64,000 nt of DNA from Chrysopilus asiliformis. Taxonomy: Eukaryota > Arthropoda > Insecta > Diptera > Rhagionidae. Both the position numbers and the translations under genes were made by a program. Location: positions 496,001-560,000 of the forward strand of contig OZ035963.1 in NCBI GenBank assembly GCA_964034945.1, written 5' to 3'. The notes under the pieces were generated by a model. The model saw nothing but the letters and a program-made list of their open reading frames with translations. It did no database searches and was not told the DNA's origin. This document shows, piece after piece, positions 1 through 13,100 of this stretch; position 1 is the first letter of the stretch, and each line of letters begins with the position of its first letter.

Positions 1-1975
1 TGATTTTTTTTATCCAGGACGAAAAAGCTCCGGTTTATGAACAGAATTTCAATCCCTGAATAAGGACAGTGTAAAGAAACCTCACATAAAACTAAAGTGA
101 CCACATTTTTCTTTATTTGAATTCATGACTGATGAACGGTGATTTTAAATCGAAAAGTATCAAACAAGTCAAAACGGTTCCCGTGAAAAAAAACTCTTTT
201 TCGAAAATGCATTTTTCCGCCATTTTCTGTGATGATTTTTTTTTCTTTACAACACTGCAGAGAAATATTTTATAAGAAAACAATATATGATCGAATGCGC
301 TTTTATTCTTTAATAAAAAAAAAGATTGGAGGTCTTTGACTTTTATAAAAAAGACTGCGCTGCAGGCACAATAAAATAAAAGCATAACAATTTTATTAGA
401 ATTTTAGTTTAATATTGCAGATCTGTATTAACAATAATAATGTTTCCAATGGAATTTTGCACTACCACAAACGTGTTGCGACATTTACTTTGATTTTTCT
501 TTAACAAACCATACCAAAAAAGCATCCTTTTCGGAATATTCCCCAAAAAGCAACAGGAATAGATCAGTTATTTGACCCAAAAGGACTCCCTTAGTGGCTA
601 CTTTACTTAGTTTAGTGAATTTGCTGTACGACCGTCTAGACAACTATAATACCATTGGAAAGGACTCGTGTAAAAAAATATGAAAAACTAAAAAAAAAAT
701 ACTGGCAAGACATAATAATGGCATGTGTGGCACTCGGGTATAATACCGTACAAAAATTCCATTGCGATATTCGCAAATCTTAGCCATTTGTGGGTACAAA
801 CAATGTCTCTACATTCCGCCATAACCTTGTCGATGAGAAAAAAATTAATTCGGATGGAAAAGAAACAGAACCTTCGCTCCTCCTCCCCTGTTCATAATTT
901 GTGGAAAAGCATTTGTTGTCACATGAGATCGACGTCGAGATGACTAACGAATCCGATTGTCCCTGAATCACGTATTAAGCAGTCGAAATTCCATAGTATT
1001 TCGAGCATTTTGTCCATTTCGGTTGAGTGAAAATCTTTACAGTTCACCATAAAAACTCCGGATAAAATATCTACTGGTGCCCCATGAATAAAAAGCATCC
1101 CTTGATTGAGCATCTATATGAGCTCAATGTGCCTAAATGTGACTGAATTCAACACGTTTCATGGAAATCGATGGGACAAGGAAATATTCGACATGTGAGG
1201 AACGACGTGGATTCAAAAAGATGCAAGCAGACCTTCTCTAATCAACCCCCGGAATTTTGGGGGTGGAATCTGAAGATTTTCTCCCTTAAATTTATGACAT
1301 AGAGGTTGTTCCAAATAAGACCTCGTCGATCTTGGTATTGGGTCGATGGTGTTAAGGGTGGTTAGCTTTAGGCTCCATTACCGACTAATGCATTTTGTTT
1401 TTGACATGTTCAGGGAAATCTTTTGATATGAATGTGACACGGCCGTTGAGCACCCATTCATATTGATTAATTAGTTTTATTTATTTATTTATAAATCAAA
1501 TGTTGCCATGGCAATAAATTAGTTTTTAAGGCATCAAATAGTGGTATGTGTGGACTCGTATCCGATGTGTTATCAAAAGGGAATGCAAACTTTTTGATTA
1601 ATTAACATTTTTTTACCTGTTGGCTATTGGAAATGTATTTTGATTTTTCCAGCAAACTCTTTTACATCTTTTACTGGCTTTGACTATTGAAATGTGACAA
1701 ATTAGCCGTCGACATGTCAAACAAAAATTATGTCACTCGATCGAGGATAAAAAAACAGGAAAATTTTCAATATAAACTATATGTTTGCATCAGGGAAAAT
1801 TGATTTTTGATTGCAGGTCAAGTATAATGAAAAGCATTGACAATTCCAGAACAATTAAATTGGATATAATTGAATTCGTTAGATTATATTCTATTTGAGT
1901 CTAAAAAAAAACTACAAATTTTGCAAATTCTTCACAATTTTAAATGTTTTTATCTGAAATGCCGTTTTCTATTGA

Positions 1976-2090
1976 TTAACACGTTGAGGGCCACGCGTGC
2001 ACCGGTGGTCATTCTTTGAATTACACAGTAGACCGCGTGCTTACGAGCGGGTATTCCTTGGATGACATTCTGGGGCCAACATTTTTTTTA
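1976..2090 (+). mobile_element. Solo piggyBac-like transposon end
   Basis: A TTAA at 1976-1979 is followed directly by CACGTTGAGGGCC and a GC-rich stretch unlike its AT-rich surroundings. The first eight bases after TTAA (CACGTTGA) are the same as the ends of the complete TTAA-flanked MITE at 56620-57093. TTAA is the target of piggyBac transposases. I could not find a matching inverted end nearby, so the right limit is approximate and the copy is probably truncated. Confidence 0.45.
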
Positions 2091-3726
2091 AATTTTTTTA
2101 TTGACTTATTGCAAGTACTACCAAGTCCAAGTAAAATAGGTTTACATCCTGGGACCAAACTTAATATTTCTCAAAGCTAAATATATGTAAAAGGTTCCCA
2201 CTATTGGTCACGATGTCTCGAAATGAAACAAGTACTGTGTCCACTTGTAACTTGGAAACTGTGTAAAAAAAGTGTAAACTGTGTAACTTGGAAACAACTC
2301 GGTCGATGAGGCAAAATTACAGATTAATCGGTCAAGTGGTTAGCGGTTAGGGCCAAGCTTTGGCAGTAAGTAAAGGCGGCTAGGGGGAGCATGAAAAATT
2401 GGTTAGACATCACGTGTTTGCCTTGAACATTTCACAATTTTTCATTGAAAGCTGCTTCGATTTTTCAAACTGTTTAAGTACTTTTGATGGCTGATTTAGT
2501 CGTCCAATTTGTTTTAATAACTACAACATGTATCGCTAAGCCCGCCATTAAAAGTATTTATGATATACTACAAGGCTAATAATATCTCTTTATGTACTTT
2601 TTCAAAGGATTTTCATAAAGACAATCTTTTTGAATGTTTCGCAGAAATTTATCGTATAAAGGCATTGATAAAATCCACCAAATATCGCAATTCGACAATT
2701 TATATTCTTCTGATATAGAATTATTGTGTCTCGGTGGAAAAATTACGATGAATTTCCAAAGTTCAATCCATTTGGCCATAGCTCACCTCACAAATAAAAC
2801 ATCGAAAATATGAACCAAAAATTTATCACAACGAAAATCTTTTCATGAGTAAAACTTTTTTCAAGTTGTATGAAATCTTGTCTCTCTATAAATTTTATGT
2901 GAAAGAATTTTACCTCCAGACTACATAAAAACCGTCTTTATTATTACCCTGTGCTCGTAATAAAACGATCCCAGGATGCCAATCACGTCCTTAAAAACTT
3001 AGTTACTCTTTGAACTTCCAAGTCTCGCTAAATGTGATACCATCCGTGGATGAATGTTGGCAATTTACGTGAAAATTGCACAGTACAGAGGAAAAATCAC
3101 GAAAAAAAATAATAATGACAATAAAGTAAATGTTTGAAAAAAGATACTTACAAAAAATTAACGAATATTTTTATTAAAACGATTTTCTTTTCTGAATTTT
3201 TCAGATAAAACTTCAGCTGCCGTTGTTTATCTTGGCGTCTGTTGGAAAGTCTTGAAAAACTTTAGTGGCAAAACTGCCACAACTTGCCATCACGAGGATA
3301 TTAAAACCACCAAAAAGTGACAACAAAAATATATAACAAGGATAACAACAAAATGACTGTTGAACGACATAAGTTAACAACACATGATGAGTGGTGTAAA
3401 ACGGGAAATAATTTCATGATAAATATATCAACTCAGGCCTATAAAAAAAGTGATAAAATACATTTAGTTAAACTAATTAAAATAAAATTTAATATCGTCA
3501 CCGTTAGCAGCCTAGTAAAAAGACATAAGTTGTGCACAAATTAGCTGCGCTTAATGTTTGTTGGGAATAATTATTCCTAACCTTAACACCATTTATCCAA
3601 CAAACCAGCCAGCCAACCATCCAACATAATTCCATCATTAGGAAATATAACTGCCGGCATAAGCCAACATAATTTTGCTACATCATATCCTCCAGCCCCC
3701 GTCCCCGCCCCCATCCCTGCACATCT

Positions 3727-3750
3727 ATTATTACTATTATTATTATTATT
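3727..3750. repeat. (ATT)n microsatellite
   Basis: A run of ATT/ACT triplets, of which the last five or so are perfect ATT. Confidence 0.8.
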
Positions 3751-4126
3751 CAAGTGGTTATTCTTTGACTACTCAATAATTTCATGTTCCCGCTCTTAAT
3801 TACCGTTCTTGCATAAACACTTAAAACCTGTAACGTCATTTTCACCCCATATTGTAAAACTCGAACCAACCGCGGAACGCGAACGTGAAACTCCCCTATT
3901 TCTGTGTCATCCCTATTCAAAATTGGAGGCAGTTGTAAATATAATTCGTTATTCAAAATCCTTATCCAGTGTGCCCTGGATTCCGACACCCCAAAAACAA
4001 ACAAAAGTAACAGAGCGCAAAACCCACAAAACAAAAGGGCAAAAAAAATATATTTCTAAGTATATTTAGTAGAGTCTCGTCTTTATCATCATCCACCATC
4101 CGCTTAACACTCGAACGATAGAAATT

Positions 4127-7100
4127 ATGATAACAAGACTTTATCCTTCAGAGACAGCCCCGAATTTGTGCTCAGTTATATGGGGCGCAAATTTATCCCG
4201 AGGAAGCGGTGACAGCAATGATGATAATCCAGAAAATGGGGTAAGTAAGATCCACTCCCGGTATCTCAGTGGCTGGGTTAGTGGCTTATTATCCGACTGA
4301 ATGCACTGTTATTGTTTATTTAGGGTATGGAAGTGGATTTCCCTTTTTTCGATAATTTTATTCTTTTTTGGAGGATGAATATTTGCCAAGCAAAAATCAT
4401 TCCCCGTATATAGAAATCCAATCGTGTGCATGTGTGTGTGATTTTTGTTTGCGGATAAACTGATTTTATTACCGTTTATGCGGATAAACTACGCAGTTAC
4501 AGATTAATGTCAACGATTATGAGTTAATCTTTCAGATGTCCGCTTGTTTATTCGACACGGCTAATAGAAAATTTTCTTTTTTATGTCCTTTTTTACTTAA
4601 CGCTTTTGCTGCTGACCACGGAATAATTCACATCGCTTCGGATCGATAATGAAATTTTGTTTGGGTCTATTGACACGTGAAATGACTACTACTCGTACGT
4701 TGCAATTACAGAGCCGTGAGGATCCTAGAACGGAGGCGTTACGTGAACTGTCCTATGGTATTATCTTGCCGGTGATTTGTGCTCTAGGAATTATTGGAAA
4801 TGTCCTTAATTTAGTCGTGTTAACAAGAAGAAATATGCGAGGGACTGCTTATATTTATATGCGCGGTAAGTTTTATTAAATTTATTTTTAATTGTAGATA
4901 CGTTGACGTTATTTAACAGTTAGTAGTTTTATTACAAAAATAATTGAAAAGTAAAATTATTTGAAAGCGAAATTATTCGCCTTTGATTTAAAACTTTGGA
5001 GAATCTAGCGAAAATTATAAATAAATAACCCCCACCGAAACTTTTTCAATAAAATGCACCGCGGGCGAAAAGAAAATGCGCTGCTATCAAAACTTTTTGT
5101 ATATCATGTAAATATAACCTTCAAATGAGAGATTACCTAGAAACGGTGTTTAATACAATTAACTTACAAATATCTCAAAATACCATCTAAAGTTTGTCAA
5201 AATACGGTGGGTTTTGATTTTTTTTTTAAATTTCTAAAAGAAAAAACCTGTTGGTAATTTTGTGTTTTTAAATTGTTTTGTGCAGTTTATTGAAAACCTT
5301 TTTCTAACATTCGAAACTAAGATTCTGTAAAAATTTGTGTTTATGATATTTCAAGTCAAGTAATTTTAATCGAAACCACTCAGTATTTATAGTAATCACT
5401 TCTTAAATTCCTTTTGAATAGATAAAAATCATTCACCCGGTTAGTGTTCGACTTGAAAATCACCCCTAAAAACTCATATTAAAACCCATATTATTTTTTA
5501 TTGAATGACCAAATTTAACCCTTATTATTATTGTGTTTGGATACCAGATATCAGTCACAATATTTGTCTGGCTATTAGTATTCCAGTAACCATTGCTAGC
5601 AACAATATTTTGTTATATTGTGACGGTATCCAAACATTATTCCAATCTTAATATATGCATCATAATATATGGATATAAGAACGACAGAATATCAAAATGT
5701 TGTTTGTTTGCTAGTGAATCCTGGCAAGGACGAATGTTGGGGATGGGCAGAGGAATGATGTCATTTATGTATATCAGATGATCCCCCATGCACACTTTTT
5801 TTGATATCTGCTAGCAGACTATACTCGTTTGATTGTACTCATATGGTAGCAGACATGTAGTTTGGCGTTGTGGGAATGATTATATTATATGATTTACTCT
5901 TTCCAGGACTACCTCTTTTAACCATCTAACATTCATACCCTTCGGTATGCCGGGAATTTGCATAATTGGACTGTCTACGGGGATATATTGAGTTGTCGTC
6001 AGTTTGAGGTTTCAGTCGATTTTTCGCGATATGAAAATCCCCATAGGATCAATGAAAATGGGACATTGAAAGTTATTATAATTTTATTTTATTTTTGCCT
6101 GGATTTTCATATAATATATTTTTTTTTATCTTAGCTTCAGTTTCAAAAGTTCATATTTTTTTTTACTTTTAGTCGAATTCATCTGCTCTATCCATTATTC
6201 TGGGCTTTGGTCATTTGGGTGTATTTAAATATTTATACAAAAACTTGAAATAAAATGTTCCTTTGATTTTTTGCACAAAAATCCCATTCATATAAATTGC
6301 AACATTTGCATAAATTTTTTTCTCTTACTCACAATTCGTTTTGTCTGCTTTGTATATAATTGAGTCTCCGATTTTTACTTAAAAGTTATGAAGTATGGGA
6401 AATTAAATTACGAAATATATTAACTTAGTGATTAAATTGAATCTGTTGGGATTTTATGCTAGGGTACTCCGACAGTGGAGTCTGAAAAATATTGTACCAA
6501 ATTTTTGCTCTATTTTCCATGAAAAAATGTTACGCACCACTAAAAATTCCGATCTCCGGAAATTTGAAGACATTGTCGACAATTTGATCTTTACGGCTCT
6601 TTGAGGTATTTCACCCATATCCGTCACCGCGCACTTTTTATTATGGAGTTCTCTGTCGCTATAAAATATAGCTCGGACTACCATAAATCATTACTTTCGG
6701 ATAATCGCCTGCAAAACATCAGCGCGCGAACGTCACCTCTGAAGGACTATAGCCAGAACCGGTTATAGCGTCGAAGAAGAAAAGGAAGAAGGCTCTTATG
6801 GCTCTCTGTATAAAAATTATTCTGTTTTTAGCTAACTATTCTCTTAGTTTTTATAAAACTAAAAGCTTGTTCCAAAATCACAATAAAATCACTTTTTTTG
6901 AACAAAATAAAATAAATCCCAGGAAATAGAGAACTGAAATTCTTTCCCGTTATACGAAAAATATTTGAGTCAACAAAAAATTTATGATTTTTACACAGGA
7001 ATGAACCAGCATTTCGTATCCATAACAATAAGACTTGAAATAAGGCAGTAAAAAGTCGGCCATAGACCAACCGATGTATTAAAAAGAATGACATGAAATG

Positions 7101-10100
7101 TGAATGTATTAAGGATGAAACAATTTCATTCCAGGAACAAATAAAAAAATCATTCCAAGCAGAAAGAAAACTGGCTTCAAGTTCGCCTTGCAGACTTATT
7201 TTTTATTGTCTTTTAGTTACAGTTCCTAGCTCCTGAATTCATATCCCAGAGACAATAAGAGAAAATATTAAAAGGATATGCTTTTCTCTGGGGCTTTTCA
7301 AACATATCCAATGGACAAGAGTGGCCGTTGCACAGCACAAAAGATGTCCTTCGTACAACAATAAAACTAGACATTGCTCAGTAAGGTTTAGCCCTTAACA
7401 AATGCATTATAATGGATAAAAGTTTGATATTATAAATGTTTGTTCATCCAGAATTTTAATATTTTAAATGAGACAAGGAAAATTAAAAAAAAGATAATGG
7501 GAAGCATAAATAATATCAGTTTTGGAGTGGGTGGATGATAAAACTTTGAATTAACTCGGAGTAAAATACCGCCTTCTCCATTGCAATTACCACTTTGCGG
7601 TATCACAAAAACGTGCCTTAATTAATTTTTGCAATTATTATAATTTATTGAGAGAGATTTTTAATTAATTCTCTGTCATCGCTGCAAAGTTTTTCAATTC
7701 TTAAGCGATTTTTCCAAACCATTATCACATTTTTACCTTAAAATCTCACAAGTTGTTTTAGAAAAAGGAAAAATCATAATCCCTTTGAGATTTTATTTTC
7801 CTTGTCATCGCATGGTACGGAAACTTTCTTGACCCAATTCTATACCGATGGTTGGTTGCTTCGTGGTGGACCCTTTCTTTTGCATCGCATTGAATTCATC
7901 TCGTTTCCATTTAGGCAACAGCGATCACCACGTCCTTGGGACCAGGACATCAGGACTATAACTGGAATGTGTGTGTCATCATAACAGGAGCATAAAGAAA
8001 GCCAGGAGCCGAATCACGTCAATTTCAGCACCAAATGAAATGCTTCTGTGAGCTCCACTGGGAGCCTTTTGCGAACAATTTATCGTAATCAATGTTCCCT
8101 ACGCAAAGAAAAAAGGAAGAAAAGGAGCCCCGGTATATCCAAGAACACGAACAGAAGAGAATTGTGTGTGTGTGTGTGTGTGTGTTATTTTTTTGTGGGT
8201 GTTCGAGGTATAGTGATTCCGTAATGTCCAGGACTAAAGGATTTTCATTTAATCGCTTTGGAGCCCTTAATGTGATAAAAATAGCGCTCCACCGCTGGTA
8301 TTTTATACCTAAATATAGTATACGTTAATTCATTTAAAAATCGTTTTGCGGCCAACCGACATATTTGAAACACAAAAAAGAATCCATCCTAGAAATTCTT
8401 AAATGTCATGGTTGGGCATTATAACAAAATTGCGATTTTTCTCAGTTTTCCAGCACCACCCGGGATTGAATGGGATTGAACTTGCTTTATGACTGTACGG
8501 TCGTTAAAATTTAATTAATACTGCTTAAAATTTTATTTACTGAGAGTGTATGTAATGATGTTTTAATACAAAAAAAACGGGGACATATGGATTATATTTA
8601 TGTAATTACCATTTTAGAAGGCTTAAAATAGATTTTTGTTCTTATATTCCATTTGAAAATCAGTCTCATTTAATCCTTTTGGTTGCACGCATGTGATTAA
8701 CTCACACATTGTGAAGTAAATCTCCTATAAAAAGGATTTTTTCATTAGCATCACTTCGTTTCGGAAAGACTAAAAATAAAAGCTCAATTAGGATTTGGTG
8801 GTTTTTCTGTACTTTTATTTTATATCAAATTTAAACTAAATATGTAAAAGTATCTAACATCTATTTTAATTTGTAAAAAAAATGTCCAGGACTAAAGGAT
8901 TTTCAAAAAAAGAAAAAGTTTTTACACCGATATAGAAAAATACTCAGCGGTTAACATTTTTGTCCATTTGTTTTTTTAATTACCGCAAAATCACGATTTG
9001 AAAGAGTTTCATTGATTCATTTTATTTACAAATTTTTAAAGATTTTTGGAGTTTTATATTTGGAGGATTTTTTGAAAGGTGTGTCCTGTCGTCCAAAAGT
9101 AAATTGAGATTCTAGTTTTGCAAAAGATCCGTCCATTTATGTTAATTAAATATTGAGAAGAAGTCTATAAGATTTAAAAGCAAAAGTCATTCATTTTTCA
9201 TGATTCAGCACCCGAAGCAGTCCCTTTTCACTGTTCTCTCCAAAAAATCCTTTCTTGTTTAAGACGATAAAAATGTCTTGTCCTAATTGACACACTATCT
9301 GGCATTTAATCTAGAAAATGGCTATATTTATACACAACATTAGTAATATTTGGGAAAATATTTCAAATAAATTGGGAACCTGTCCACAACATTTAGATAT
9401 TCTCCAAGAAATTCCCCAAAGTGCTTCTATTTTAGTGGAAACATAATATAAGTCAAGTTTCAGACACCAATTACAACCCCAACATATATGTACTGTTTAG
9501 TTTGTCACAAGTTTTTCTGAAACAATTTGACTCCTTTGAATGTTGAACCATTAGTGGCCGAAAACGTTGAACCCACGGGAATTCTTTCTCACGTCTCGCA
9601 GAGAAGTGAATTTCTACAATTTCCTTATTTTTACGATTTTCAAGGAATTATACAAAAACTGCAAGTTTCGAACCTTTCCCGATTTTAGGGAAGAGGTAAT
9701 GATAAAGTGTGCTGTTGATGTAATTACACTAATGAATTGACAGCCAAAAAGTTTATGTTGCTTCGTTCAAAATTCATAGCCACGGGCAATTAAATTTGTT
9801 AAGCCCATTGTTCAGGGGTAGTCAAGCACAGCGATCGATTGTTACCATTCCCGAGGGTAGTTCTCTTCGAATCGCGGGCGCGGGGGGAAGTATGAAATAT
9901 GACTCCGACCCCCTATTTTGATTGAGTCCATCAGTTAGTTATAGTGCCAGTCACTTCTTACATTTCAAGTTTTGTGTCCTTGCGAAGGGATGAAGGGTTC
10001 CGCATTGGCGCGATTAAGGGACACTTTAGCTTCAAGTTTTTGACTACTTCCATGTTTCGAATGACAAGGGCAAGGGCTGATGACTGACTGATTGAAGGAC

Positions 10101-13100
10101 TCTGACGGCTAAAGTCCTTTTCTATATACATAGTAACGAGTTAAGCTTTGTATTGTTCGATTTGATGTTTTCTTTCGTAGTCTAATGGCGTCATAATTCT
10201 TCCAGCGTTCAAAGATCAATCTTAAACTAATTACTTTGCTGAGAACTGGGTTTATAGACAGTGATTTAATGATACGGAAGAAGTAAATGATTACGGAATT
10301 TCGGTAACAAAAGAAATAAAACGCTTCTAACACCATTAAAATTAAGCAATTGAGGTCTTTAGTTGTTTTCTGAGGCTAAGGACCCCTTAAATAAACTTAA
10401 TTGGATTTGTCCTAGAGTTTATCTTTGAGTGTTTTAATGAGTTTCGATGTTTTTGAAAGACACTTGTTGCTGTGTGGGTTTTCTTATCCTTTCGGGGTGC
10501 ATTCTTAGGATCAAGGTGTTTCATTAATTGGAGATAAAAATTTAGTTACTTTTCGATGGTAATTAGATTCAAAAATTCAGTCAGTGTACTGGGTATTTCG
10601 TCACAGCCATAAAATTTTGGTTGTAAAATCACTTTCCCCTTGCCTTTTATAACTTTTTGTAAAAATAACTGAAATGAAACACCAACGAAACAACAAATTT
10701 CATATAGTAAAAACCTGATTTGGAGAAAAATCAAAAGACATAGTTAAGAAATGTGCTCCGCAGTCGAATTTTTTTTACTACAATTCGCCGCAATGGTTTA
10801 AATTAAGACCTACGCAATTTCAAGCCAACATTAACTTTTGAGTTATTTACGTTCTACAAATAACCGGAACGAAAATTGTAAAAAAAAGCCAATAAAGAGA
10901 AATGCGCCGCGAGCGAATTTTGTTGAGATCCATGCAGATATACAAAATATATTTACAAAAATAGAATTATTCAAACAAGAGATGGACAATCAACTAACCC
11001 ATATATCGTTAAAAAATGAAATGCCAGCGAATAAAATATTTTTGAGCAACCCCCGTCGAAGAAGAGTACGTTTTGCATATTTAGTGATCGTTTTTTTGTA
11101 CAATTTGATAAATTATAGGACTAAATTTAAAAACCCGGAACAAAGTTTAGTTTCCGGGACGCCGTGACATGTCTAAATGTCTATTCCGGGACGTATGATG
11201 CCACATCCACACTCTTGCCGAGTTCAAGCGAATCACAATCACGTTTTTTTTTGTGCATTGAAATACATTGCTTCTACATTGAAATACATTGAAATCTCCG
11301 TATTTTAAACGATACTTTATTCCGTATAGTAGTGATCTCTTGCCGAGTTCAAGCGAATCACAATCACGTTTTTTTTGTGCATTGAAATACATTGCTTCTA
11401 TTTATCTGCCTACAGATGTCGCTTTTTGATATTGTTTAAATTTTTTTTAAGATGGCAAATTTTGGTTCGTGAAAATTACAAGTTTTTGGCGCTGTTCCAA
11501 CTTTTGCTACACCACACTTGTCTTGCCACTTTTTTAAACTTTTTATTGATCTTTGTCATTAACTGGCTTTCAAGAATATTTTTTTAACTGATTGAAAAAC
11601 TGAACATTCGTTAGTAAATCCCGTGATTTATTCAAATTGTAAAATGCGATTTAAAACGTGAGAATTTCACCATAAATTCTAAAAGAAATAAATTATCATA
11701 TTTTACGAGGAAAATGAAAACATTTAAAATGGCCGAATATAATCAAAGAGAAACCTCATCATATAATTCACTTTAAGTAATCAAATTCATTTCAGGGCTA
11801 AATCCCAAGGACTAAATAAACGAGGAATAATAGAAAAAATCCAAGATAAAAATGAGCCTCAGAATCACATTTTTCCGAGCAGTTTAGGAGCTCGTTTCAC
11901 TCAACGCATTTCTAACCTTCAACCTTCAAAAAAACAGCTTCTCTTCATACTCGTACGTAGAAATATAAATAGACAGCACCACCAATTACAGTACATGAAT
12001 ATATATTTACGTAAACAGGCAAAACTAAGGAAATCTCCGTATTTTAAACGATACTTTATTCCGTATAGTAGTGATGTGAATATACATTTCGCCGTAGAGT
12101 GTCTACATTTTTTATCATTTTGGCTTGAGAATTGCCCAACGATCAAGTAGTCAAGAAAACTGAAGTCCTTAGGATTCCTCCTGCTTCATTGGTGCTCGTG
12201 CTTTTCATTGCCGCGTTCGTTACTTCATTGTTGTCCTTCATTTTGTATGCAAATCGTGATGAGAATTTCCGCTCTTGATAAGTGCTGAGTCGTTTACATT
12301 CCATTCAATGCCATCAGAAGATGCTCGTTCACTTCCTTATTCCTTTCATCTGGAACAAGACACCAGCAGCTTCCTTACTCCGCAACTCCTTTTTTTCCCT
12401 TGATGGGACGATAGCATAGCTCTTTTTCGAAAAAGAAATATCAGAAGATCCCTATTTGATATACTAGCTAAGTACATAACACCCCAACCCGGTTAAGTAT
12501 TGCCTGATTTTATTAGATTTATGATTCAAAGAGGTGCAGTTCTAACAAAAGAACATGAATGCGAAAATAAACATTTATTATGGATGTTTGCAAACTGAAG
12601 AAAAACCTTTCATTAAACTACTGTGTTTTAGTATTCCAAGATGTTGTTTGTCACACACAGCGTTTATCGAATTAAATATGATAATTTCGGTTTTCTCTTT
12701 GCTATATTTAATCAACAACTATAAACAATCATTTTTATTGTTTAGATGGCATATTATCATATTAATAACTATTAGTGGTGTGTGCTTGCGTCAATCAAAG
12801 CTTCAGTAGGAGACGTGATCAACCATTTGAGAATCTTTCAGTACATATCGTTAGCATGTAAATCTTGAATTCAAATATATGCTGGAAATTTATCATAAAA
12901 TACGAATTTATTGTATAGTCTTTCTGGTGAAATTAGAATTTTCAAGAAAAAAGTCGTAGGGCTGTCTTTTAGTGCATGATTAGGGGTTGCAAGATCTCAT
13001 TTTTCAGAACTCCCGATAAAATCAGCCTCCTAAAAACAGGTATTGTATAAAAAAAATCAGTTTTGATCAACACAAAACTTTCCTCTGCAAATTTTTAGTT

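Larger units (their letters stand above)
1..4126. other. 5' flank of the GPCR gene, no supported coding gene
   Basis: All six frames are broken by frequent stops. The longest open stretches are under 100 codons and have no splice or codon support. The region contains a piggyBac-like end near 1980 and an ATT microsatellite near 3.73 kb. The last few hundred bases (about 3.6-4.1 kb) are richer in C and G, and should hold the promoter and 5' UTR of the receptor gene, but I cannot place a transcription start. Confidence 0.6.

Noticed and set aside
3750..4034. 94-codon minus-strand frame with a signal-peptide-like start
   Set aside because: It lies just upstream of the receptor's first coding exon, on the opposite strand, and is mirrored by an open plus-strand frame. 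There is no splice or family support after the hydrophobic start.
4649..4711. N-terminal extension of the TM1 exon starting at ATG 4649
   Set aside because: The upstream exon 4127-4240 joins in phase at 4712 with good splice sites and yields a glycosylated N-terminus, so 4649-4711 is most simply the end of an intron.
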